From Vesta saturnalis (taxonomy: Eukaryota > Arthropoda > Insecta > Coleoptera > Lampyridae): a stretch of 64,000 nucleotides of DNA. The notes beneath the pieces were generated by a model. That model saw only the letters and a program-made list of their open reading frames with translations. It did no database searches and was not told the origin of the DNA. The stretch is taken from the NCBI GenBank assembly GCA_036346205.1, contig JARFJB010000664.1, positions 432,501 to 496,500 on the forward strand, given 5' to 3'. A program made the position numbers and the translations under genes. Numbering within the stretch: position 1 is the stretch's first letter; every line of letters begins with the position of its first letter. Shown one piece after another: positions 34,765 through 46,082 of the stretch.

Positions 34765-34985
34765 AAAAATTAAAGCCTTGAAAAAGTGAGATGTCTGAGT
34801 AGGTAGGGCTTAGAGTGTGTTGAGTTAGTGACCTTGTATTTTTTAACCTTACAGTGTGGTAATCAGAAATGTGAGACCTTGGGAAAGTTTGTGAAACATG
34901 AACTTATCGCGTAGCCTTTCCTTGAAATTGTGGTAACCTTGGAAATGTGGGAACTTGGAAATTTGGGTGTTCCAAAAGTTCCAAT
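34765..34985. repeat. Inverted ACCTTG array, partner of the 33335-33700 array
   Basis: ACCTTG or a variant occurs at about 34831, 34847, 34884, 34918 and 34935. Read in reverse, the phrase TTCCAAGGTTACCACAATTT resembles TTCCAAGGTTATCATTTTC at 33555. The two arrays bracket the ORFs 33745-34683. Confidence 0.5.
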
Positions 34986-35887
34986 CCCTATTTTTCCCTT
35001 ACCAGACATTCAGTTCATTTGTCGGTAACAAAAAATTCAAACAAGGTTTCTTAAAAGAATAATTGTAAATAGAGTAAAGTTAATAAGCAACGTGTAAATA
35101 TAGACCTTAGTAACAAACGCAACTTGGAAATTGAACCCTCGCCGCTTTTTTCAGTCATACTTTGAGGTTCGATAGTTACAACTTCGATATTTAAGCTGCT
35201 GCAGGGATCCTTTGGGTTTGGCTGCTATATAACGAAAAGGGGGTAAATTAGAGAAGCCAATTTATGTAAAGGCTGATAAAATTTAAGGTAATAATTTCTG
35301 TTCATATTTTGCTGTGTTGTTGACAATTTTGATAAAGTATTGTGTGTATTTTTTTTATGTTCTAACGGTTGAAAACGCTGTCCTTTAGGATCAAATTTCT
35401 CAATATTTTACTGTTTAAATTTTGTTGTAAGCGTTTTCATCCGTGTTATAATCAAACACGCAGATTATTTGTTATAACCATTTTCTCTTGTCTTAAGAGT
35501 AAAATTTACAGTATCTTAGAATTGCAGACGTTTGAAACTAGCTAGTATCATTGCATTTTAGGTAAACAAGGTAATTTAAATTGGAGAATCACGTAAACCA
35601 ATTGGTTTGATGTTTGTGTTGGTTTATTTTAATACACAAAAATGAATTTGTGTTTTTTTTTATGTAGATTCAAGGTTTTTATACAGCGTGTTAATTACGT
35701 GCATCTTAGTTGTTTGTTTTATTATATGTGATAATCGAATTAACGTCAATATTTTTTTCTGTTTGTTTTATTATAACGTAACATTTAAAGAAAGATGCGT
35801 TAATGCATTAATTTCATGAATTTGGGTATATTTTGCAGCGAATTGGTTGATATAATTTCAAGTGGTTGTAAATTGAATTAAAGTTCA
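34986..35887. other. Gene-free AT-rich DNA
   Basis: No coding, RNA or repeat feature could be supported. TATA-like and poly-T stretches are not informative at this base composition. Confidence 0.5.
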
Positions 35888-36065
35888 GTATTATTAGTGT
35901 TTTGTAACTGTGGTTTCCTATTAGTGGAGTTGATCGGCCTATTTCCACAGTTCTTGTTTTTTGAGCGCGACGTTTCTGAAGCGGACTGAGAAGGACTGTT
36001 TTCGCACTTGAGTCGAATTCATATGTTATATATAATTTTTCCCAAGCACTAGACTACTCTCATAT

Positions 36066-36122
36066 TCGATCTTGGTACCTTTCACTGACTAGTCTGACAC
36101 CTTTACCACTGAGCCACTAAGT
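36066..36122 (-). other. tRNA-like A-box/B-box sequence in the Penelope pseudo-LTR (left copy)
   Basis: Read on the minus strand: TGGCTCAGTGG (A-box match), then about 45 nt on AGATCGAATAT (weak B box). The right copy (38733-38786, minus) has the better B box AGTTCGAATCT. Spacing fits an internal Pol III promoter. Stems do not pair well, so it is not a tRNA. Confidence 0.4.

Positions 36123-36129
<7 letters not shown>

Positions 36130-36167
<38 letters not shown>
36130..36167. repeat. (TA)n microsatellite at the left pseudo-LTR
   Basis: About 19 TA units directly after the pseudo-LTR. A matching tract follows the right pseudo-LTR. Confidence 0.95.
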
Positions 36168-36171
<4 letters not shown>

Positions 36172-37142
36172 TTTTCGTGGTTGCGCAGAAGTTTACTGCT
36201 GTATTGCACTTAAGCTCTTCGCGCATTATTGGAATCAATATGGGTTTCATTTTTACACTAGTTTGGCTTATTGGATTTTCTGCTAGTGCGATGTATGTGG
36301 CTTCCTTGAGTTTCCGACGAGTTGTGTTCTCGTCCTTTGCCACTATCTGTATGTTATCCCATTGGATGCGGTGGTCTTCGTTCCAGACATGTTCGGCGAT
36401 TCTTGATCTTTCTGTTTCGCCCTTGCGGACGTTGTTCTTGTGTTTCTGCGTTCTCACTTTGAGTGGTCTACTGCTCTCTCCTATGTATGCTCTGCCGCAT
36501 TCGCATGGTAGGTTGTATACACAATTCTTGGAATTCTGATCTTCATTGTATGGTTTGGTTTTGGTTAGTATTCACCTGAGCATTCTGGTCGATTTGAAGG
36601 CAGTGCGTATCTTGTATTTGCTGCGTATCCTTCGTATTTTGTCTGAGGTACCTTGTATATATGGTATTATCGCTGTATATTTAGGTTCTTCTTTTCGGTT
36701 ACCCTTTCCTGTTTAGGTTAGGTGTTAGATCGGGTAGCCATTTTATTTAAGTGTTATAGCGATATTTTCTTTTTCTTCGTTCAGGTCCTCTTGTTTTGAC
36801 ATATTGTTTTTGCTCTATCGTAAAAGCATTTTGCCACGTCTAACTTCACGTTTTGTGGTGATTGGAGTTGTAGTGTAGGTACCTCCCTGTGTGGGTAGGT
36901 TTCCTGTATACACTTGTGAAAGTGTTGTCATTCCTGTATACAAGTACATCCAGGAATGGCAGTTTTGTTCCGACTCAATTCCATTGTGAATTTTATGGAG
37001 GGTGCGCGACTATTTAGATGATCTAGGAATTCATCTAGCTTATGCTTGCCGTGTTGCCAAACTACGAAAGTATCGTCCAGGTATTTAAGCCTCATCCTTG
37101 GTTTCTCTGTGAATTCGGATATCACTTGGTCTTTAAAGTCTT

Positions 37143-37144
<2 letters not shown>

Positions 37145-37200
<56 letters not shown>
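37145..37200. repeat. (TA)n tract inside the Penelope RT coding sequence
   Basis: Lies exactly where the family has the codons for SNIYMED: on the minus strand GTGAGCAATATATATA precedes and ATATGGAAGAC follows. The expansion therefore arose from the AATATATATGGA core of the gene. Confidence 0.85.
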
Positions 37201-38800
37201 TGCTCACTATGGGTGATAGTGGGAACCCATCGCCATCCCAAACTCTTGTTGGTAGAATTTGTCTTCTACCTGGAAATATGTAGTTCTAATGCATATTGTT
37301 AGAAGTTCCATTATTGTATTTTCCGAGAGTTTCGTGCGTTCGTCTAACGTTTCATCCTTTTCCAGCTTGTCCCTTATGATAGTTAGTGCCTTATCGGTAG
37401 GATTTGTGAATAGACTCACAATGTCAAAGCTTACCAGTATTTCTTCTGGTTTGGTTGGAAGTTTGGTTTCCACGAAGTGCTGCGTTTTCTTGGCCATAGA
37501 CTCGGTTTTTCCCGATAAGGGTGTGATGATACCTAGCAGATAGTGTGCTAATGGGGACAAGGGAATTTCTCGAGCTCACATTGTCTCAGAGGAATTCCTT
37601 GCTTATGAATCTTTGGTAGGCCGTACAGATGCGAGGTTTGCTGTAGTGTGGGGTAAGTCAGTTCTCTGATAATCGGAGAACTCCCCTTATGTTTTGCCAG
37701 CGTCAGGTATATCCGTCTTTCGATCGATGGTGTGGGGACTTTTGGTATTTGTTTGTACTCGCCTCCCTCTAGTAGTTCTTGGATCTTACTGTTGTAAGTG
37801 TCCATATCCATTACCACAATCGCGTATCCTTTGTCTGCCGGGAGAATTTTGATCGTTGGGTCATTCTTAAGGGAAATGACCGTTCTACTTTCTAGATTAG
37901 AGAGGTTAGGACTGATCTAACCTTACTTCTGTAATATTCGGTTTCTTCAGAATCTAATTTTATAGCTGTTTCTTCGACTGCGGTTATTAAATCTGCTTTC
38001 GGAATATACCTCGGTGTTATCGCATAGTTCAAGCCTTTGTCCAGAACCTGCATTTCGTTTTCGTTCAACTGTCGTTTAGAGATGTTTATGACAGTGTTTT
38101 TCGATTGACGTTGGTTGGTCCGTTCTTCTCCTTTATTAGCTTTTCGAGTTTCTTCTGCTGAATTTCCTTGTGCATTGCCCTGGTCTCGAATATTTACTTC
38201 TGGTATCCGTATTTATCCTATCAAAGTCTTGTTCGTTCACTCGATTTCGAATGGTTTCTCTAATCTCGTTGGATTGGTGTTCGAGCTGGTACTTTCTGAA
38301 ACGGTGATGTCTGATTCGTTCTTTGACTAACGCTTCGCTAGCTCTCTTTGCGATTAGTGAAATTTTCCAACTGTGTATCGGAGTTTTGATGTTGAGCCCG
38401 GTGGGTATTATGTTGTTATCACGGGCTTTGCAGAGGAAGGTTAGGTGGTTCTCCACTAGTGTTAGCTTGTTCATTGATGTTTCAAGCTTTCTGAAAAGTT
38501 GTTTGACTTCGGGGCCGTACCGAGTTACTCATTCTGTATTATAAGTGTTTTGTAACTGTGGTTTCCATTGGTGGAGTTGATCGGCCTATTTCCACAGTTT
38601 TTGCTTTTTGAGCGCGACGTTTAGGAAGCGGACTCTGCTTCCGTCATCAGACTTAGTCCTGAGAAGGACTGTTTTGCACTTGAGTCGAATTCATATGTTA
38701 TATAATAATTTTTCCCAAGCACTAGACTACTCTCAGATTCGAACTTGGTACCTTTCACTTACTAGTCTGACACCTTTACCGCTGAGGTAGTATGTATATG

Positions 38801-38806
<6 letters not shown>

Positions 38807-38837
<31 letters not shown>
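38807..38837. repeat. (TA)n microsatellite at the right pseudo-LTR
   Basis: Preceded by (TATG)n and located at the same relative place as the tract at 36130. Confidence 0.95.
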
Positions 38838-38841
<4 letters not shown>

Positions 38842-39499
38842 TTATTAATTAAAGTGTTTTCTCTTGGAATTATAAGTGCATTGAAATCCAGATCTATTAA
38901 GTGAAGTAACGTAACGACAGAGTTATTGGTTTTTTTAATCAGATCACTGACTGATTTTGCAGCATATATTTATTTAGGATAAACGTGCGATATTATTTGT
39001 AGTGTTACAGGTATAGAGAAGATCTGCAAGTTCTAGGACTCGGCTGTGATTACGTCCAAAGGTAAGCGAGTTGTTTGGGTATTTAAACGAGATGTGAACC
39101 TTAGTAATTAGGCATTTCAACCCTGACTGTGTAATTTCAAATACTCTGGCGCCTTTTCCGGTTTCATATCAACCCCAATCCCCTATTGTGACTTATTTAT
39201 GGCAAGCTATCCTACTATGCGCAAAATTAAGTAACACCTTGCCCACCCCAATCACTGAGCAGTCGTCCAAACCCCCAATTTTACCTGTTATACCGCTCTA
39301 CTGCCAGTTTATACCGTAATAAATAGTGAGGGAAATTTCTATACATTATGTCGTGTAAAAAGTTCCAAAATGGGCCAATTTGTCTGAATAATGACAGAGT
39401 TCAAAATCCCAACTGTTATCTAATTATTCTCGACAAGCATTTAAAGAACATTTTAGGTTAACATTGTTTGCTTAAAATGTTTCTTTTTATGAAAATAAA

Positions 39500-39778
39500 T
39501 TGTCTTCTGAAACATTTGAAATAATTTTATCTCGAATTGGAAACTGGCTAATAAGTAGTCAATCTACAGGAAAGCAACTCAAATTCTTTAAGTTTTTCTT
39601 TAACACATACCTATTGGCAAATATTAGAGTAAGCGAGGAGAATGATTGTTGCAAAAATTTATTAACATGGGTGGTAAAGCGGAGATTAGAACCAAAAACC
39701 CACATTTTTTACGGTGAACAATGGGATGCATGCTACCATGTCAATTTGTCAAATAATATAATACTGCACTCCATGTGA
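39500..39778 (+). pseudogene. Unrecognised mobile-element ORF (possibly transposase amino terminus)
   Basis: Reads MSSETFEIILSRIGNWLI and ANIRVSEENDCCKNLLTWVV. The first phrase resembles the start of HARBI1-type nucleases (SRETFE.LL..IG), but no further nuclease motif follows, so the call is tentative. About 100 bp (39602-39705) recur in reverse orientation as the loop of the hairpin at 45131-45531, showing that this is repetitive DNA. Confidence 0.35.
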
Positions 39779-39779
39779 C

Positions 39780-40200
39780 ATCCTAGATAATACTGTACAC
39801 ATGGAACTAACATTATAACCAATGAAAATCTTATTTATTTAACCTATTGGAAAGGTAATTTTGGTTTCTTAGGGTAGTATAAAAGTAGTATATGATTTAT
39901 CATAATAGTTACAGCAAAGATCTTAATTAAGAAGTGTGAAACCATATTACAGCAGCTGTACTCACTACACAAACTAATCTTTTCAAATATACGGCATCAG
40001 CAAGCGTTTTCACTTTCAGAAGATGGCGGATAGTATTAGTTGTTGAAACAAAACAAAACATTCCTTTTGACCACCAATCTATGGTCACTAGTGGTACTGT
40101 TGCCAAACGGTTTCGATGTAATTCAAATTATGGTTATTTAAGAGATCTATTGTATCTAATATTAGTAAATAAATATTTATATAACATCCTAGAACTCATT
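39780..40200. other. Gene-free DNA
   Basis: Nothing recognisable on either strand. Confidence 0.5.
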
Positions 40201-40204
40201 TATC

Positions 40205-40680
40205 GTCAGATCGCTATTGCTATCAACTCAGAATATTTGATAACGAAATAGATCACCAGTAAATTATCTAGGTAATGTGACTGTGAAGATCCCGACCCTT
40301 ATCTTAATTAACTTTCCTTAATTAACTCTTATAAATCCTCAATTGTATTCCTATACGTTCAAAATCCGTCAATTGCGCACCAATCCCACCATTTCGAATC
40401 CCTGCTAATAAAATTTGTAAAAATATTCGCCTTCCATGCGGCTCCATCCCTATAAAAGCGATCGCAAATTTGAATTCATTCTCTTCTCTTTCGAGAAATC
40501 AACCAAACTACTCTTCTCTTTCGAGAAACTAAACCAGCCTGATTCTCTTCTCTTTCGAGAAACCAAACCAGCCTAATCCTGTTGTCTGGCGAGAAACCAT
40601 CCTGATCTATTTCCTAATAAACGAACGCCTGGATCTAACTTACAAATACACAACCTATACACGTTCATCCGCCTCCTGGT
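40205..40680 (+). promoter_or_regulatory. LTR-like promoter region with TATA box, tandem repeats and AATAAA
   Basis: A TATA box (CCTATAAAAGCG, 40449-40460) is followed by four tandem copies of an approximately 33-bp unit with CTCTTCTCTTTCGAGAAA, and then by AATAAACGAACG (40616). The order TATA, transcribed leader, polyA signal is that of an LTR U3-R-U5. No gag/pol and no second LTR are seen, so it could be a solo LTR. The reading frame at 40681-41067 beyond it has no recognisable product. Confidence 0.4.
40481..40596 (+). repeat. Tandem repeat, about 33 bp x 4
   Basis: Copies begin at 40481, 40511, 40545 and 40578. Each contains TTCTCTTCTCTTTCGAGAAA-like sequence; the CTCGAAAG/TTTCGAG core can form small hairpins. 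The fourth copy is diverged. Confidence 0.75.
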
Positions 40681-41067
40681 GTGAAAACCTTGGAGACGGC
40701 ACACACACCCAAATTACACGCCGATCCAACTAGCCAACCTAGCCGTACATTTTTGTACGTTCTCTGCACGCGTTGGTCAACCAACGTAGAGCGGACTCAA
40801 TCCTTCCCCGAGTGGTCGGTGAAAGCCACACGATTCCAATACTTAAGCTATCGGTGCAAACCGTACTGCTATAACCCCCGCAGCTTAGGCGAAAGCCCGA
40901 TGTTATCCTGTACAGCACTCCGTTTAACCAGAACACTCAAACGCATTATACCCATACAAAATGCGACACACAAAATTAAGATTCATCCTGTATATACCAG
41001 AAGCATATTTTATTTCCTGTTAATTTTCCGTTATTTATTTTCATGTCATTTTACGAAAACATTTTAA

Positions 41068-42414
41068 TTTTCCTGTTTAAAGAATCGTAAAATTTTAGTT
41101 CTTTAAAATAAGTTTTACATTATAAACTTTCATAAAGATATTCTATTAAAAAGAAAATTGATAAGCATATTAATTTATGCTTACATTTAAATAATTCTGT
41201 TTAAGTTAGATAAAATTTATCAAGCTTAGCGTAACAAAACATTTTGCGAATTCAATAAAGCTTTCATTCTATTATTGAAATCGCTATCACTACATTAGAT
41301 TTAATTTTTTAATTAATTATAAAACATAAAGAAACCGCACCTATTTCAAATAGAATAGTCAAAATCGACATTGGAATTATTTCCACATGTCAATAAAAAC
41401 CACATTGAATACAGAATTTTTCTATACACTGTAAATTAACCAGAACGGAAACAAACACTTATACACGTAGAAGAACACCCCAAACGTAATTCATTACTAA
41501 ACATGCCCCTTAATAAAACAAATACAATTTAATTACAAATTCAAACACCCTTATTAATAATAAAACTTAATAATTAGTTCCATCAAATTATTAAGGAATT
41601 GATATCAGGCCGCAAAAACCGTGGAAAAAGTAATTATTTGATTACAGATAGAGGGAATACCATACCAGCTACACCAATGCCAGAATTTACCCCAGATCCC
41701 GACCGAACGAACCGTGGCCAAAAATACAAAAATTTATTTTTATAATTTCCCATTATAAAAGAGGGTATTATAAGTTGCCCAACTAGTAGGCGTAAAAAGC
41801 CACATATATGAAACTTATTACTCAATATACAAGGTCATTCACTGTACCGAAATTAAATAAAATGACTGAAATAACGTTTTGTTTCAAAATTTCCGTTATT
41901 ACGCGCAAAATCACTAGGAGAATACGTAACACAAAAGATGGACGCTTCTACCTTAGCTCAGTGGTACTTCTAGTACAGACGTGCCGTACTAACCAACAAA
42001 CCTCAAAATTGATTAAATGTAGCCGAAACTGCGTTACCTGCTTTTAATTAAAACATGATCAAGCTTGTAGGTAGCGGACCGAGAAAATGTTATTATTGTA
42101 ATAAAAATTTCAAATCGCAATTGTTACTTGAAAAATTATGAATGCGTTCTAATATGTTGGGAATAAGTCGTAATTTGATCGTGTTTTTCGAGATATTTTA
42201 TTTTATATAACTGATATTTGCCTAAGGGTCGAAAAGAAAAGAAAAACATGTTGCGGTAGTGACACTCGAAGCTTTTACCGAAGACCGCGACGAATCGTTG
42301 AAAGTTTCTATACGCACATTTTTGGGTAAAAACCTCGCCAGTTAATAATTAATTACATCGGAACATACCGCGAATTAAAAGACGTCTTTGTTTATTACTT
42401 TTGGAAATTTGAGA

Positions 42415-42416
<2 letters not shown>
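41068..42416. other. Gene-free AT-rich DNA
   Basis: No supported feature. A 35-residue frame at 41641-41745 (TPMPEFTPDPDRTNRG) is unrecognised. Confidence 0.5.

Positions 42417-42458
<42 letters not shown>
42417..42458. repeat. (TA)n microsatellite, left border of repeat copy 2
   Basis: About 21 TA units, preceded by GAGACC and followed by T8. Confidence 0.95.
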
Positions 42459-42460
<2 letters not shown>

Positions 42461-45022
42461 TTTTGAGGTGATTAGATAAGACTAAGACAGGGATTGGAGA
42501 GTTTAAACTAGTAATTTCTTTAGAAAAAGGTTGAGATCAAGTATGATACGTTTACAATGCATTTAGTTGAGGTAATTTGGTTTACGATGGCAAGAAAGTG
42601 GATTTGTTTTGGTTAAAACAGTCTTAATAAAATTTATACATTTTGGTTTAATCATAAAAAGCATTGTGCTACTTGAAAAAAATGTCAGGAATGTTAAATA
42701 AAGTGATTTCTGTAAGTTCGATTCAGTACTTAGTTTGTCTCATTAAATTTCAGTTCTTTAAAAGTATTTTGGCATTTGGATGTTTTACAGGTGTTTAACA
42801 AATAGTGTAGAGTTGGGTTTATATTAGGGACATGTTATAAGTAAGTTAAATGCAGGAAAAATGTTAAAATTTCAAGAAAGGGTTACATTACGAACATAAT
42901 TTGATCATTACTCACATTATATATGGAAGCGGATGTGTGATAAACAAAGTGGTGCATAATAAATATTAAGAATATGGTACAGAACAATTTTACAGAAAGA
43001 TATTTACATGCAAATACATTTTTATGTTAGAATTTTGAAAAAGTGTGTTAAACAATATGATTTCTTAAAGTGACTTAAATTTAGACAATACAAACAAGAT
43101 GACCAATGAATATAATAAAGACAGTTTTTACAAGTTGTATGGATAACATTTTGATGTATATGAACGTTTTCAAACGCAAATTATTTGTATATTTAGAATA
43201 AAGTTAGGTTATGTAATAAATTTAATATTTTTTTACAAATTTATAGTTTTTTAGATTAAGTTAGGCTTTAAATGGTTTGTTAATATGATTAATAGGAGGT
43301 TGTCCTCATTTTCACACAGTAATTTAACTTGTACAAGGCATTTGAACGCAAATTTTGTGAAATGGTGTTGACTATATAGATTTACTGTGGTAAAGATAAT
43401 TTTCCTTTAAATTTAAGATTTTGAACATTTAATGAATGTTTTCCAATACAAATTTTCATCAGGATTACATATATGTAGTTAATTTAAGTGTAGGTTGTAA
43501 GATTATTTAGATATAAGCAAATTTAAGTTAGAATAAGTCATTTCGTAGAATATTTAAGAGAGCTATATCAAGTTGGGTATCGATTTATGCAGATTTTAAC
43601 ACAGATTTCATTTCTGTTATCAAAATTTAGATCTATAGCTTTATAAGAAAGTTATCGCATAATTTCTAATTTAGTTAAGTTTTCAAATTTATTCTGACCA
43701 ATCATAGACATGGTTACATTATTTAAGTTTCTAAAAAAAAATTGAAAATGTGGTAACCAACAGAAGGGTATAAAAGGAATTGCTCTTGAGCATAAACTCT
43801 TTCTATAATTTTCCAGTTGTTTGCAAAGTTTAAAAAAGTGTAGTGTATTTGTCTAACAAGTAAGTTAATTAACCTCAATAATTATCGGGAAAATTTAATA
43901 CAAAGTTAACGGAGAGACGAGAGGTTCAGGAACAATTGTTTTTAAACCTACATTTGTTTAAATTTAAAGTTAGGTTACCGATACCTGTTCATATTCGTAA
44001 AGTTTAGTACGAATTAAATTTCTTATTTGTGACGATTAATGTTTAACGATTTTAAAAATTCGTTTGTTTAATTTGAATTCTGGTTACGTTTTTCCATAAT
44101 AAAATTGTAATCATTTTTCTTCAAATTGATTTTTATTTCTGCTGCGACATTTTAAATAATCAATGTTTGATTCGGAGCCTAAAAAGAAAGTGATATTAAT
44201 TTAAAGTCTATGCAATCATAAAACATTATGTAAACCGACAAAGTTGAAAAGTCTTAATACAATTAAATAATATCATTATCGATTAAAAATTTGTGGTTGG
44301 GCGAAACCGTAAAGCTTAGAATAAAAGCGTTTACCGAAACAAAGTGACCATCAACCCGAGGGCCTGTGTGAAGCTATTAGGTGAATTGTAGCAGCGAACT
44401 TCGTGTATCAAGAATTTCGATCATCTTGGAAAGTGCTTGCATGTACAAATGGAACCAGCTGTATGAAGACATCCGTTTACAGATAGGACTATTCACATGT
44501 GAGTCAATTTTTGATCATAACCCTGTTTATTGTGTCTTTATTTGTGTGATTTCCTGCACTTATTATTTGTTTATGTATAGGTGTAAATGTTTATGTAATA
44601 GTTGTGTAAACACCTGCAAAACAAGTAGAAATTTAGTTTATTTCCAAATTTTAAATTTCAATTATCAAATTATAATCACAATTTCAACAAGTCATTATTT
44701 AACAAATTTGACATTTTTGGCAATTGAGTTCATTGAATTCATAACGCATGCGTTATAGTATAAATTTTGTCAAGATACATTTAACATATAAGATTTTTTA
44801 TATAAAGTGGAATCCACATAATATCGAACCAGAAATAATTTCCCTTTAAATCAGAACTCTATCCCCTAATGAGATTAGAGCTAGTCCGGTGCATAAACAT
44901 AAGTAATATTATTATATTTTAATATTTTACATTTCCATTAACATAAAATAAATTTAAATCTCCAACATTTAAATAAAAATCTTTCCCTTACATTAACATA
45001 AAATTTATTTAAATTTAGCAGT

Positions 45023-45025
<3 letters not shown>
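42459..45025 (+). repeat. (TA)n-bounded repeat, copy 2
   Basis: Same order of landmarks as copy 1: GGTTTAATCATAAAAAGCAT (42650), TTACAGGTGTTTAAC (42785), TATA box GTATAAAAGG (43768) after GGTAACCAACAGAAG, GGTTACCGATACCTG (43974), CCAGCTGTATGAAGACATCC then donor-like CACATGTGAGT (44497), ATAACCCTGTTTATTGTG (44517), GTGTAAACACCTG (44605), palindrome TAACGCATGCGTTA (44742-44755) and GAGCTAGTCCGGTGCA (44877). Overall identity is moderate, so the copies are old or belong to two subfamilies; conservation is highest around promoter, donor and palindrome. The reading frame at 44381-44758 crosses the presumed donor and is not taken as a gene. Confidence 0.65.

Positions 45026-45097
<72 letters not shown>
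45026..45097. repeat. (TA)n microsatellite, right border of repeat copy 2
   Basis: About 36 TA units. Confidence 0.95.
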
Positions 45098-45099
<2 letters not shown>

Positions 45100-45130
45100 C
45101 ATATAGTGCCACGCGATAGAGACAAATAGT

Positions 45131-45531
45131 TCTGTGAAGGTCCGCAACGTCGTCGTTTAAAAGATAGTTGAGTTAATTATTTTTGTTTTTAATATCTTCT
45201 ACAATGATGTATGGACGAAATTTTGTACATTTATCACGCAGAATTCAAATATGACCTTAGTTCTTTTATTACTGATGTGGGTCTTTGGTTCTAATTCCGC
45301 TTTACCACCCATGTTAATAAATTTGTGCAACAACCATTCTCCTCGCTTACTCTAATATTTGCCAATAGGTTAGTAATAAAAGAACTAAGGTCATATTTGA
45401 ATTCTACATGATAAAAAGCCGCTGTATACAAAATTTCGTCCGCTTATTACATCATTATAAGAAGACATTAAGAAAAACAAAAAATAATTAAACTTCAACA
45501 TCTTTTAAACGAAGCGTTGCAGACCTAAGTT
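45131..45531. mobile_element. Foldback element with about 145-bp arms
   Basis: The arm 45131-45272 (AAGGTCCGCAACGTCGTCGT...) is inverted at 45373-45531 (...GAAGCGTTGCAGACCT), with matching inner ends ACCTTAGTTCTTTTATTACT and AGTAATAAAAGAACTAAGGT. The approximately 100-bp loop (45273-45371) is a reverse copy of 39602-39705. A transcript would form a long hairpin. Confidence 0.8.
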
Positions 45532-45602
45532 CATAGGAACTTTTTTCTTATTTTAGTGTTCTCTATTGCACTATGCATATTTTCTATGTCACTGTATATA
45601 TG

Positions 45603-45605
<3 letters not shown>

Positions 45606-45673
<68 letters not shown>
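45606..45673. repeat. (TA)n microsatellite
   Basis: About 34 TA units immediately left of the CACTTTG(A/G)GGTC motif cluster. Confidence 0.95.
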
Positions 45674-45677
<4 letters not shown>

Positions 45678-45681
45678 ACAC

Positions 45682-45850
45682 TACACTTTGAGGTCGAAAT
45701 TTGTTATTAACTGGACACTTCGAGGTCGTTTCGTCATTTTAGTCAGGACCCCAAAGTGTATTACACTTTGGGGTCGTCATGAATACTGCTTATTATATGA
45801 TTAAAGGGTTATTTCGGGGACGTTATGAAAAATCATGCACAATGGGGTCA
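45682..45850. promoter_or_regulatory. Cluster of CACTTTG(A/G)GGTC motifs with a perfect palindrome
   Basis: ACACTTTGAGGTCG (45683), GACACTTCGAGGTCG (45714), GACCCCAAAGTGTA-T-TACACTTTGGGGTC (arms of 14 bp, 45747-45775) and CACAATGGGGTCACC (45838) share one 12-bp core in both orientations. AGGTC/GGGTC half-sites in such array suit a dimeric DNA-binding protein such as a nuclear receptor, but no gene is nearby. Confidence 0.4.
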
Positions 45851-46082
45851 CCATCATTAGCATTGATTGCAATTATAATATAAGAAATTTTAAGTATTAG
45901 TCTCATTTTAACAGTAAATTGCTAAAACAGAAAGGATCCAGTTTGATTTTTAAAAACCAACAAAATGTAAACCATCGTTGGAACACTTGTTTCACTATTC
46001 TTCAAGAGGTTTAATTTTTCAATTTTATTAAATTATCTCGTAAAACGAATTATTAACAGTAAGATAGAGTGTCAATTTTTCG

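Larger units (their letters stand above)
30621..34990. mobile_element. Decayed Polinton/Maverick-like (virus-like) region
   Basis: Grouped by context: a chromodomain-bearing integrase on the plus strand, unrecognised minus-strand ORFs, two unrecognised overlapping ORFs, a BIR-like ORF, and two inverted arrays of a CAAGGT motif. Integrases of this type with a carboxy-terminal chromodomain are carried by Polintons and some LTR elements. Protein-primed polymerase, ATPase, protease and capsid genes were looked for and not seen, so this is a remnant. The outer borders are not defined. Confidence 0.45.
36089..38544 (-). pseudogene. Penelope-like polyprotein: RT plus GIY-YIG endonuclease
   Basis: On the minus strand: an amino-terminal region (YGPEVKQLFRKLETS, HLTFLCKARDNNIIPTGLNI); RT with SHLYGLPKIHKQGIPLR, SFDIVSLFTN, the GMAMGS block and RLKYLDDTFVVW (catalytic Y-x-DD); then GIY-YIG nuclease (NLPCECGRAYIGESSRPLKV, ERSRIAEHVWNEDHRI). 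Between GMAMGS and MEDFK a (TA)n tract has grown in the codons for N-I-Y-M-E. Several frameshifts (about 37215, 37560, 37910, 38120 and 36540-36920) break the frame. Reverse transcription is primed at nicks made by the nuclease (family knowledge). All key catalytic motifs can still be seen. Confidence 0.85.
35888..38840 (-). mobile_element. Penelope-like element with direct pseudo-LTRs
   Basis: 35888-36128 and 38536-38790 are direct copies (GTATTA..AGTGTTTTGTAA, TGATCGGCCTATTTCCACAG, CACTTGAGTCGAATTCATAT), each followed by a (TA)n tract. They flank one minus-strand coding region. Direct terminal repeats, RT and GIY-YIG together define Penelope-like elements. The right copy is a slightly better-preserved version; a short stretch present there (near 38640) is deleted in the left copy. 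Confidence 0.85.

Noticed and set aside
36177..36539. 120-residue plus-strand frame (and others at 37259-37543, 38115-38544)
   Set aside because: Antisense shadows of the Penelope GIY-YIG, RT and amino-terminal coding sequence.
44381..44758. 125-residue frame with hydrophobic stretches
   Set aside because: Crosses the donor-like site conserved between the two repeat copies and is not open in copy 1.
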